Positions 25,347-33,024 of a stretch of 64,000 nt of DNA are shown here, piece by piece (position 1 is the first letter of the stretch; each line of letters opens with the position of its first letter). Origin of the DNA: JBFWNG01 sp050251195 (GTDB lineage Bacteria > Bdellovibrionota_B > Oligoflexia > Oligoflexales > Oligoflexaceae); the NCBI GenBank assembly GCA_050251195.1, contig JBFWNG010000005.1, forward strand, positions 186,001 to 250,000. The letters are read 5' to 3'. Both the position numbers and the translations under genes were made by a program. The notes under the pieces are model-generated. The model was not told where the DNA came from. It made no database searches and saw only the letters and a program-made list of their open reading frames with translations.

Positions 25347-26264
25347 ATGCTTTTTGAACCGATAAAAGAAAGGGTGCCTGTGGCTGAGCAAAAAAATAGA
25401 ATGGGGCCAATATTACGAAAACAAGAGGAAAAGATACTCTGCGATTGGGTAGACGAGCAGGTGCGCGTCGGGTCGCGAAAGATCTCAATGGATGAGCTTA
25501 AGATTCAGTGCCAGGATTTTTTACGTTTAATGGTAGAAGCAATAGAAACTGCAGACATTACATCTATCGACGGACCGGCTTGGGAGCCTGTAAAGAAGAT
25601 GTTGGCGGGAGTGTCTCGCTCGCGAGGATTACTAGGGTTCTCCCCAAGTGAAACAGCAACTTTCGTATTCTCACTCAAACGACCATTATTTAATCTCTTT
25701 CGGCAGGAATACGCTCAAGCGCCGCGGGAGCTTGCGGAGGAAACCTGGGCGGCGACTACTCTGTTGGACCAGCTGGGTCTTTTCACGACTGAGTCGTACC
25801 AAAAAACACGCGAAGAGATTATCAATCGCCAGCAAGAAGAAATGCTTGAGTTGTCCACACCAGTTGTCAAGTTGTGGGACGGAGTTCTGGCGCTGCCAAT
25901 GATCGGAACTCTTGACAGTAGTCGGACGCAAGTCGTTATGGAAAGCCTCTTGCAAAAGATTATGGAGACGGAAAGTGAAATCGCCATTATCGACATCACG
26001 GGCGTGCCAACGGTAGACACTCTTGTCGCACAGCATTTGATCAAGACTGTGACGGCGGCGAGACTGATGGGTGCAGAATGTATTATAAGCGGCATTAGGC
26101 CTCAAATTGCCGCCACAATTGTCCACTTGGGTGTTGATCTTGGCGGCATTGCGACTAAGTCGTCGTTGTCAGACGCATTTTCCTTGGCATTAAGCCGCAC
26201 GGGAAAGGCAGTCGTGCGCGTTGGGCAGTTTGCCGCATCCACAAATCGAGAAGCGAGGATCTGA
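25347..26264 (+). CDS. rsbR: RsbR-type stressosome STAS protein
   Basis: RsbR proteins form the stressosome shell with RsbS and hold RsbT until stress. Here an N-terminal all-helical sensory domain of about 165 residues (RsbRD-like, no heme or flavin motif seen) is joined to a C-terminal STAS domain (about 168-285). The linker LELSTPVV carries Thr171 and the STAS loop GVPTVDTLVA carries Thr225, the positions phosphorylated by RsbT in known systems. The ATG at 25347 gives 305 residues; a GTG at 25380 has a better SD (AAAGGG). The stop is one base before the rsbS ATG. The signal sensed is unknown. Confidence 0.92.
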   Translation: MLFEPIKERVPVAEQKNRMGPILRKQEEKILCDWVDEQVRVGSRKISMDELKIQCQDFLRLMVEAIETADITSIDGPAWEPVKKMLAGVSRSRGLLGFSPSETATFVFSLKRPLFNLFRQEYAQAPRELAEETWAATTLLDQLGLFTTESYQKTREEIINRQQEEMLELSTPVVKLWDGVLALPMIGTLDSSRTQVVMESLLQKIMETESEIAIIDITGVPTVDTLVAQHLIKTVTAARLMGAECIISGIRPQIAATIVHLGVDLGGIATKSSLSDAFSLALSRTGKAVVRVGQFAASTNREARI

Positions 26265-26265
26265 G

Positions 26266-26697
26266 ATGGAACGTATCCCCATTCTGAAAATGGGAAGTTT
26301 CCTACTGGTGACAATCCAGGTAGATATGCACGACCAACTAGCTATTACTCTACAGGATGACCTGACCGCCAAAGTTGTTGAGACGGGTGCGAAAGGTGTT
26401 CTGATCGATATCTCGGCTTTGGACATCGTCGATTCCTTCATCGGGCGAATGCTAGGCGGAATCGCGGGTATGTCCCGTATCCTAGACGCTGCAACTGTAG
26501 TGGTAGGTATGCAACCCGCAGTCGCTATTACGCTGGTGGAATTGGGTCTTTCTCTTCAAGGAATTAAAACAGCGTTGAATGTCGATCGCGGCATGGCGCT
26601 TCTTCGGAGTTCCTTAAATCTTTCACAGGATGAAGACTTAAGGGGAGAAGATATTGATGACAAACGTGGATCCGAAGATGCAGTGTTTGAGGAATGA
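26266..26697 (+). CDS. rsbS: RsbS-type stressosome scaffold STAS protein
   Basis: The 143-residue single-domain STAS protein has the RsbS pattern: RIPILKMGSFLLVTIQ, then VLIDISALDIVDSFIGRML with Ser57 as the RsbT phosphorylation site, and GMQPAVAITLVELG. The C-terminal acidic tail (about 25 residues) is longer than in Bacillus RsbS. Its ATG has GAGGA upstream and starts two bases after rsbR stops. The 3' end overlaps rsbT by 41 bases, implying coupled translation. Confidence 0.95.
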   Translation: MERIPILKMGSFLLVTIQVDMHDQLAITLQDDLTAKVVETGAKGVLIDISALDIVDSFIGRMLGGIAGMSRILDAATVVVGMQPAVAITLVELGLSLQGIKTALNVDRGMALLRSSLNLSQDEDLRGEDIDDKRGSEDAVFEE

Positions 26698-27085
26698 GCG
26701 ATTCCCGATTCGAGTCCAAAGCGATATCGTTGTCATTAGACAAAAGGTCCGAAGTTGGGCTGCCGAAATAGGCTTAGGAATAATAGACCAGACTAAGGTA
26801 GTGACCGCGGCGAGTGAGCTTGCTCGCAACACGCTTGATTATGGCGGAGGCGGTGAGGTGGAAATTGCCTGTCTCACAACGGATACCCAGAAGAGGGGGA
26901 TTCGATTGACATTCGAAGATGAAGGTCCTGGGATCGCCGATATCGCACTAGCCCTAACCGACGGGTACACTACGGGAGGCGGGCTTGGCATGGGACTGTC
27001 AGGATCCAAGAGGCTCATGAACGAATTTAAGCTTGAATCGGAAGCGGGCAAAGGAACGCGTGTTACAATTATTAAATGGAAGTGA
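26657..27085 (+). CDS. rsbT: RsbT-type serine/threonine kinase
   Basis: The 142-residue GHKL ATPase has the N box (AASELARNTLDYG, residues 51-63), the G1 box (DEGPGI) and the G2 lid (GGGLGMGLSGSKRL). RsbT phosphorylates RsbR and RsbS on stress and is then released to activate a downstream partner. The ATG at 26657 follows AGGGGAGAAG; a TTG precedes it by one codon. It overlaps rsbS at its start and the phosphatase fusion at its end. The likely targets here are the neighbouring phosphatase and kinase, since no rsbU is seen. Confidence 0.95.
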   Translation: MTNVDPKMQCLRNERFPIRVQSDIVVIRQKVRSWAAEIGLGIIDQTKVVTAASELARNTLDYGGGGEVEIACLTTDTQKRGIRLTFEDEGPGIADIALALTDGYTTGGGLGMGLSGSKRLMNEFKLESEAGKGTRVTIIKWK

Positions 27086-28085
27086 AATTCATCGGCATAG
27101 CTATTCCTTTCTCATGACGGACTCCAGCCAAGTAGGAGAGGTCCGGCGATTCTCCAATGGTCTTTGTAGCGCGCTGAACTTCGACGAAAACCGTAAGGGC
27201 AAAGTTAGCATCGTCGTCAATGAACTGGGCAATAACCTCGTTCGCTATGCTAAGGCTGGAAGGATGCTCGTCCGCGTAGTTCGAGCCAAGGGGAGCGAGG
27301 GCATCGAAATTCTTGCTCTCGATTCGGGACCTGGCCTAGACGAAGAACGTGCGATGCTCGACGGCTATACAACGGGTGCTACGCCTGGCACAGGCATGGG
27401 AGCCATCAGCCGGCAATCCGACGAATTTGACGTATACTCCCACAGAGAAAAAGGTACCGCGATCGTGTCGCGAATTTTTTCCTCAACAGTTGAGGCTGAA
27501 GCCTACGGGGATTTTGAAGTGGGGGCCGTTAGCATCCCCCTTGCTGGGGAAACGGTTTGCGGTGACGCATGGACCGTAGACGAAACTGGCCCCGACTTAA
27601 ATGCACTTGTGGTGGATGGGCTAGGTCATGGCCGGTCCGCTAACATTGCAGCATTAGAAGCTGTTGACGTTTTTGAGAATACAGAGGTTGGTTCGCTGAG
27701 CCAAATGCTGACCAACATTCACGGGCGTTTGAAGAGTACTCGAGGAGCTGCGGCATTTCTATTGAAGGCTAAGGTTGATTCCATAGAATATGCAGGTGTT
27801 GGAAATATTAGAGCCCTCATTCAGACTCCAGGGAATATGAAGTCTCTCATTTCCCAAAACGGAACCGTGGGAATGCAAATCAGATCAGCTCGAGTACAAA
27901 CCCAGGACTGGAATGGACACGGGTATTTGATCCTCCACTCTGACGGCCTTATGGCGCGTTGGGATTTGAGTCAATATCCGGGGATATTCGGGAAACATCC
28001 TTCCATTCTTGCTGGTGTCCTTTTTCGTGACTTTCAACGGGGAGGCGATGACGTTACGGTTGTGGTTATTAGGAGGCGACATTGA
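27060..28085 (+). CDS. RsbT-like ATPase fused to RsbX/SpoIIE-type PP2C phosphatase
   Basis: The N-terminal 130 residues form an RsbT/RsbW-like ATPase (VNELGNNLVRYA, DSGPGLDEE, GTGMGAISRQSD). The C-terminal 190 residues form a PP2C/SpoIIE-type phosphatase (VCGDAW, VDGLGHGRSANIAALEA, ILHSDGL, RGGDDVTVVVI) with the metal-binding Asp residues. RsbX removes phosphate from RsbS and RsbR to reset the stressosome; the ATPase module may bind a STAS partner. The GTG at 27060 is chosen because AAAGGA lies just upstream; it overlaps rsbT by 26 bases. An ATG at 27114 lacks an SD. ATP-binding SpoIIE fusions occur in other rsb operons. Confidence 0.88.
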   Translation: MLQLLNGSEIHRHSYSFLMTDSSQVGEVRRFSNGLCSALNFDENRKGKVSIVVNELGNNLVRYAKAGRMLVRVVRAKGSEGIEILALDSGPGLDEERAMLDGYTTGATPGTGMGAISRQSDEFDVYSHREKGTAIVSRIFSSTVEAEAYGDFEVGAVSIPLAGETVCGDAWTVDETGPDLNALVVDGLGHGRSANIAALEAVDVFENTEVGSLSQMLTNIHGRLKSTRGAAAFLLKAKVDSIEYAGVGNIRALIQTPGNMKSLISQNGTVGMQIRSARVQTQDWNGHGYLILHSDGLMARWDLSQYPGIFGKHPSILAGVLFRDFQRGGDDVTVVVIRRRH

Positions 28086-29932
28086 AACTGCCGTCCTTGG
28101 GTTTGCCTATTTTGAAGATGGCCATTCGATACGAGCCAGACATAGTCACGGCACGGCAAAAGACGAGGCGCATTTCAAAGCTGCTGGGGTTTGAAACTCA
28201 GGACCAAGCTCGACTAGCCACTGCGGTGTCAGAGCTAGCGCGGAATGTATTTCAGTATGTGGGCGCCGGTCACGTTGAATTCTTTTTTCGGACACCGAAG
28301 ACACTCTATGTCAAAGTTACAGATGCCGGATCGGGAATCCAGAACCTTAAGGAGATATTAAACGGCACCTATGTATCGCCGAGCGGGATGGGAATCGGGA
28401 TTTTGGGAGCGAAAAAGCTGACCGATCATTTCCAGCTCGAAAGTAGTGAAGGGTCTGGAACTACTGTTATTGTTGGTAAGGACCTCGACAAGAGGGCTCA
28501 AAACATAACGCAACAACAAATTGGAAAAATAAGTGAGACTTTGGTTTCGCACCAGACAGAAAATCCCTTCGAGGAAATGCAAAACCAGAATCGCGACTTA
28601 CTCAATGCTCTCGAAGAGATAAAGGCGGCAAAGGCAGAATTGTCGGAGCTCAACCGCGAATTGGCGGAGACCAACCGTGGGGTCGTGGCACTATATGCCG
28701 AGCTGGACGAGAAGGCGACCTCACTGCAACGAGCCAATGAGGTAAAGACGAGCTTTCTTTCAAATATGACTCATGAATTTCGGACTCCGCTGAGCTCGAT
28801 TATTAGCCTGGCGCGCATCCTACTCGACGAGATCGATGGAAGCCTTACCGCGGAGCAAAATAAACAGATAATGTATATTTGTCGATCGAGTGAGGGGTTG
28901 CTAGAACTCGTCAATGACCTCCTTGATTTGGCCAAGGTTGAGGCTGGCAAGGTTTCCATTCGCACTCAGGAATTTGATGTCGATGAAGTATTAAGCAGCA
29001 TAAGAGGTGTTTTTCGCCCTATATTGAGCAACATTCGAGATGTCGAATTGATGATTGAGCCGCCAAAAACCTCGTTTGGTTTAAGCACTGACCAAGGTAA
29101 AATTTCACAGATACTCCGTAATCTAGTGTCAAACGCCATTAAATTCACGGAGCATGGATGTGTCACGGTGACCACGGCGCTGGAAGGCGACAAGGTGCAT
29201 TTCATCGTTCGGGATTCCGGGGTTGGTATTGCGCCGGAATTCCTAGAAACAATCTTCGAGGATTTTAGCCAGCTCGAATCGCGCCTGCAAAGGCAACAAA
29301 AAGGCACCGGACTGGGGCTGCCTTTATCCCGAAAACTCACACGCTTATTGGGTGGAGACTTATGGGTGGAAAGTACTGTTGGGGTCGGCTCCGCGTTTCA
29401 TGTTGTGCTTCCTCAGAATTATACGGGTGCGAATGAGGGAATTTTAATTTCTGGCAAGGAACCTGCAAGGGAAAAAGCCATTGGCTGGATAGACGAACCT
29501 CTCGAACCATCAAGCAACTTTCGAGTTCTGGTGATAGATGATGACGAACCGTCGCGCTATGTGTTGAAGAATTTAGTGGAGGGAGAAATAGAAGCGGACT
29601 TCTTAGAAGCGACCACAGGGAAGGTTGGACTCCAAAACATTAAGACTTGGAGGCCGGACGTCGTCTTTTTGGATCTATCTATGCCCGAGGTTGACGGCTT
29701 CACCGTTTTGCAAAAAATAAGAGAAAGCAAGGAATTCGGAGATCTTCCCGTGATAATTAATACCGCCAAAATTCTCACGGGGGAGGAAAGAAGGATCCTC
29801 GAGGCGGCAGCGACGGCGGTGCTCTCCAAAGAACGAACAAATCGTCAACTTTCAGTGGAAGCTCTTAGAAACGCACTTTCTAAATGCGGTTTTGATTACA
29901 AGAACAAGGATGTAAGCCATGACTACCACTAA
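28082..29932 (+). CDS. RsbT-like ATPase fused to hybrid histidine kinase
   Basis: The 616-residue cytoplasmic protein has, in order, an RsbT-like GHKL ATPase (about 12-135: SELARNVFQYVG, DAGSGI, SGMGIGILGAKKL), a coiled coil (about 165-220), HisKA with His231 in FLSNMTHEFRTPLSS, a HATPase (about 335-445: NAIKFTEHG, DSGVGI, GTGLGLPLS) and a receiver domain with Asp531 in VVFLDLSMPEVDG. The TTG start is fixed by a strong AGGAGG seven bases upstream and overlaps the previous stop by 4 bases. The first domain is closest to the RsbT of this same operon. It is a plausible route from stressosome to phosphorelay. Confidence 0.9.
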   Translation: MKLPSLGLPILKMAIRYEPDIVTARQKTRRISKLLGFETQDQARLATAVSELARNVFQYVGAGHVEFFFRTPKTLYVKVTDAGSGIQNLKEILNGTYVSPSGMGIGILGAKKLTDHFQLESSEGSGTTVIVGKDLDKRAQNITQQQIGKISETLVSHQTENPFEEMQNQNRDLLNALEEIKAAKAELSELNRELAETNRGVVALYAELDEKATSLQRANEVKTSFLSNMTHEFRTPLSSIISLARILLDEIDGSLTAEQNKQIMYICRSSEGLLELVNDLLDLAKVEAGKVSIRTQEFDVDEVLSSIRGVFRPILSNIRDVELMIEPPKTSFGLSTDQGKISQILRNLVSNAIKFTEHGCVTVTTALEGDKVHFIVRDSGVGIAPEFLETIFEDFSQLESRLQRQQKGTGLGLPLSRKLTRLLGGDLWVESTVGVGSAFHVVLPQNYTGANEGILISGKEPAREKAIGWIDEPLEPSSNFRVLVIDDDEPSRYVLKNLVEGEIEADFLEATTGKVGLQNIKTWRPDVVFLDLSMPEVDGFTVLQKIRESKEFGDLPVIINTAKILTGEERRILEAAATAVLSKERTNRQLSVEALRNALSKCGFDYKNKDVSHDYH

Positions 29933-31910
29933 ACCCAAAATTTTGGTCGTCGATGACACCGAACCAACGCGTTACGCGGTGGTAAGGACGCTCAAAGCTA
30001 ATGGGTATGATACCCTGGAAGCGGCAACGGGAGAGGCTGCTTTAAGGCTCGTGCATTCTGACAAACCAGACTTAGTGACTCTTGACATCCATTTGCCCGA
30101 TATCTTGGGATTCGAGGTTTGCAGGCTCCTTAAAGCTGATCGCGCCACCGCGCATATCCCTGTGCTTCAGTTGTCCGCAAGCTATGTTACGTCACAAGAC
30201 CGCGTCCTCGGTCTCGAGGGGGGAGCAGATAGTTATCTAACTCATCCCTTCGAACCGCCAGTACTCATTGCTACCATCAAGGCGCTTCTTCGCAGCAGAA
30301 ATTTGAATGAACAGCTCCGAATGACTGAAGAAAGATTGGGAGTCGCGCTAAAACACGCGCCGATCATGGTATATGCCTGTGATACCGACCTTGTTTACAC
30401 TTGGATATATAAGCCGCCTGCCCCAATGCAAGTGAAGGACTTCCTTGGTAAGACCGACTTTGATCTTTTACCTGTAGAAGAAGCGACTAACCTTGCCAGG
30501 ATAAAGCGGGAAACGTTGGAAGGTGAGGGTAATCGAAGGACCACCATAAACCTGACGATGGGCGGCGTCGAAAGATGCTTCGACATAACCCTTGAACGAT
30601 TTACAAAGGCAGGGGGCGTCGTTGGAGGTTTGACCGTTGCGTGTATCGACGTCTCGGAACGAATTCGTGCCGAAGAGGCACAACGCCAGGCGGCCAAAAT
30701 TGCCGAAATCGCGAGCGAGGCTAAGAGCCGTTTCCTTTCCAATATGAGTCACGAAATAAGGACTCCACTCGGGGTCATTCAGGGATTTGCGGAGCTAGCT
30801 CTAGATCCAGGTGTTTCGAGCTTTGAGCGTCAAGAATTTTTGACAACAATTGATAGGAATGCAAAGAATCTAACAGAACTTATTGGAGATATACTTGATC
30901 TATCTAAAGTTGAATCGGGCCGGATAGAAATCGAGAAAAACCGATTCTCTTTACCTGACCTAGTGTCCGAAGTTATTTCTGGATTTTATGTAAGTGCGAG
31001 AGAGAAACGAATTGATCTGATCTTTAAGAAGATTGAACCTTTCCCTGAGTTTGTAACGAGTGACCAAACAAGATTACGGCAAGTGTTGGTGAATCTCATT
31101 AGCAATGCCATCAAGTTTACGTTGCATGGCCATGTTGTCGTAACCGCTTCTATCGTACCCGCGCAAGATGATAGTGACGCCATAGTCGCATTTCAGGTGG
31201 AAGATACTGGAATTGGAATCACACCAGACCAGCAGAGTCGTCTTTTCCGAGCTTTCACCCAAGCCGACAGCTCGACGACGAGAAAATTCGGAGGCACGGG
31301 TTTGGGGCTCACACTCTCAAAAAAGTTGGCGCAGTTGCTGGGTGGCGACGTTAGTTTGGTTCGAAGTCGGCCAGATAAAGGCAGTATATTCGAATTTACT
31401 TTTGACGCGGGAACTATCACGAAACAGGACTATGCTCGTCGCCTTCGGTCAAAACCTAATGACGGATCGACTTTATCCTTCCAATTCTCGAACCAACTCT
31501 TAGGTTTTAATATTCTTATCGTCGAAGACTCTGCTGACGTTCGCATGCTTGTCTCTAAATATTTGCAAATGGCGGGAGCGTCCCTAGACATCGCATGTGA
31601 CGGCGAAGAAGGGTTGGCGATGGCTCGAAACAAGCGCTACGACGTTATCCTTATGGATATTCAAATGCCTAATATGGATGGTTACGAAGCAACGTCCGTG
31701 TTGAGATATGAAGGTTTTGATGTTCCCATCATCGCCCTGACCGCTCATGCTCTCAAGGAAGACCGTGAACATGCGTTGTCTCAAGGTTTCACAGATTACT
31801 TTGTCAAACCGATCGATGCCACATCACTTATTGGCACTCTTTCGCACTTGAAGCAAACACCTGAAACCTTCGGTAATAACCAGATGATGCAAGACAAAGC
31901 GGAAGCGTAG
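29919..31910 (+). CDS. REC-PAS-HisKA-HATPase-REC hybrid histidine kinase
   Basis: The 663-residue cytoplasmic kinase has an N-terminal receiver (Asp56 in DLVTLDIHLPD), a PAS domain (about 135-250), HisKA with His278 in FLSNMSHEIRTPLG, a HATPase (about 380-495: NAIKFTLHG, DTGIGI, GTGLGLTLS) and a C-terminal receiver (Asp580 in VILMDIQMPNMDG). It has no membrane segment. AAGGA lies 8 bases before the ATG. It overlaps the previous gene by 14 bases, so it is the last member of the rsb-type operon. No HPt or DNA-binding output domain is in the operon; the effector must be elsewhere. Confidence 0.95.
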   Translation: MTTTKPKILVVDDTEPTRYAVVRTLKANGYDTLEAATGEAALRLVHSDKPDLVTLDIHLPDILGFEVCRLLKADRATAHIPVLQLSASYVTSQDRVLGLEGGADSYLTHPFEPPVLIATIKALLRSRNLNEQLRMTEERLGVALKHAPIMVYACDTDLVYTWIYKPPAPMQVKDFLGKTDFDLLPVEEATNLARIKRETLEGEGNRRTTINLTMGGVERCFDITLERFTKAGGVVGGLTVACIDVSERIRAEEAQRQAAKIAEIASEAKSRFLSNMSHEIRTPLGVIQGFAELALDPGVSSFERQEFLTTIDRNAKNLTELIGDILDLSKVESGRIEIEKNRFSLPDLVSEVISGFYVSAREKRIDLIFKKIEPFPEFVTSDQTRLRQVLVNLISNAIKFTLHGHVVVTASIVPAQDDSDAIVAFQVEDTGIGITPDQQSRLFRAFTQADSSTTRKFGGTGLGLTLSKKLAQLLGGDVSLVRSRPDKGSIFEFTFDAGTITKQDYARRLRSKPNDGSTLSFQFSNQLLGFNILIVEDSADVRMLVSKYLQMAGASLDIACDGEEGLAMARNKRYDVILMDIQMPNMDGYEATSVLRYEGFDVPIIALTAHALKEDREHALSQGFTDYFVKPIDATSLIGTLSHLKQTPETFGNNQMMQDKAEA

Positions 31911-32077
31911 GGCCTCCGCTGCTTTGCTGATTACTCAATGCTTCTTCTTCCTTTTGCGTCTTCTGAAGGTGGGTCCTTAATCTTCTCAAAACTGAACGCC
32001 GGTGGCGCCATGTCGCATCCGCTTTCATTCGAACGGACCGAACCCGCAGTGTCGATAATAAATTTTCCGGTTAATCC

Positions 32078-32102
32078 AAAAAAATCCCGGTGCTTCCGGG
32101 AT
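32078..32102 (-). terminator. Intrinsic terminator for the CX4CH lipoprotein
   Basis: A perfect ATCCCGG/CCGGGAT stem (32084-32090 and 32096-32102) has a 5-base loop. A T-run follows on the minus strand (32078-32084). It lies 28 bases beyond the stop. Confidence 0.8.
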
Positions 32103-32129
32103 CTTCAAGCTTTAATCAAACATGAGAAG

Positions 32130-32855
32130 CTAGTCCGGAAACCCAAGCTCTTGCCACTGTTTCAGTTGATCAAGTTGAGCTTGAGATATGGCTGTTTTTT
32201 TGCCCTTGGGCATACTACCATCAGCGATTGCCTCAAGCACCCCTTCGAAGTTATCAATCACGGCCTGTTGTGTATCAAGCGCGACGCCGCCCTTTGGTTT
32301 GGATCCAGAATGGCACATCGCACCTAAACATGAAACCGCCATAATAGGCTGCACGGTTGCAGCGTAGCCGATAGCAGAAGAGGGAGGTGGAGTGCCGCCG
32401 TCTGTCTTCGTTTCAGGCATTCCGAGTTCGACCCACTTCTTTAGGACATCAACGTCCTCAGAGCTTATTGTTTTACCGATGGGCATCTGCGCGGAATCGA
32501 TGGACGCGATTGACGCTTCAATATATGTCTTCACGCTTTCGTAGCTATCAAGAACGATGCCGTTGGCAGCATCCGGTGACGAGTGACAGCCCGCACCTAA
32601 ACAAGAGGCCTCCATAATCGGAGCTATGTTGTCCACATAGGTTAGTTCGGCTAGATTGGAATCGGGATTTTCAGACTCGTTTTCATCGGATCCTTCATCA
32701 GAGCTCTCTTCCTCTAAATCACCTGAGCTCTCTTCAGCCACATTCGACGAACTTTTGCTCGATTGACCAGGGAGCTTTTTCTTGATTTGATCACAGCCAA
32801 ATAAAAGCATCATCCCTAATAACGCCCCTGCCGGTATTGAGAACTTTATGACCAT
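32130..32855 (-). CDS. Tandem cytochrome-c-like lipoprotein with CX4CH motifs
   Basis: The 241-residue lipoprotein (LLFGC, Cys21) has a Ser/Glu/Asp-rich linker and two copies of an 80-residue domain. Each has a C-x4-C-H motif (SCLGAGCHS and SCLGAMCHS), a buried Leu-Asp segment (VLDSYESVKTYI / ALDTQQAVIDNF), a Met in MPIGK / MPKGK and an ending L-x-x-W-x-x-L-G-x-P. This matches the planctomycete-type cytochrome c domain with an expanded heme motif. Heme attachment at CX4CH is known from some cytochromes c3. It is likely a periplasmic electron carrier; the partner is unknown. Confidence 0.85.
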   Translation of the reverse strand: MVIKFSIPAGALLGMMLLFGCDQIKKKLPGQSSKSSSNVAEESSGDLEEESSDEGSDENESENPDSNLAELTYVDNIAPIMEASCLGAGCHSSPDAANGIVLDSYESVKTYIEASIASIDSAQMPIGKTISSEDVDVLKKWVELGMPETKTDGGTPPPSSAIGYAATVQPIMAVSCLGAMCHSGSKPKGGVALDTQQAVIDNFEGVLEAIADGSMPKGKKTAISQAQLDQLKQWQELGFPD

Positions 32856-33024
32856 TTTTGCTCCCCAAAAAAATGCCGCTTCAGGATGAAACGTTGCACA
32901 GTTTTCCGTATCGGTTTGGGTGGTAAAAACGTAAGGTGAAGGCAGTTAAGATCGTGTTTGCAGTGTGTTGCGCAGATTATTTCGTACACAAAAAAAAGAC
33001 TCGAACTGATTGGCGGCAATATTT

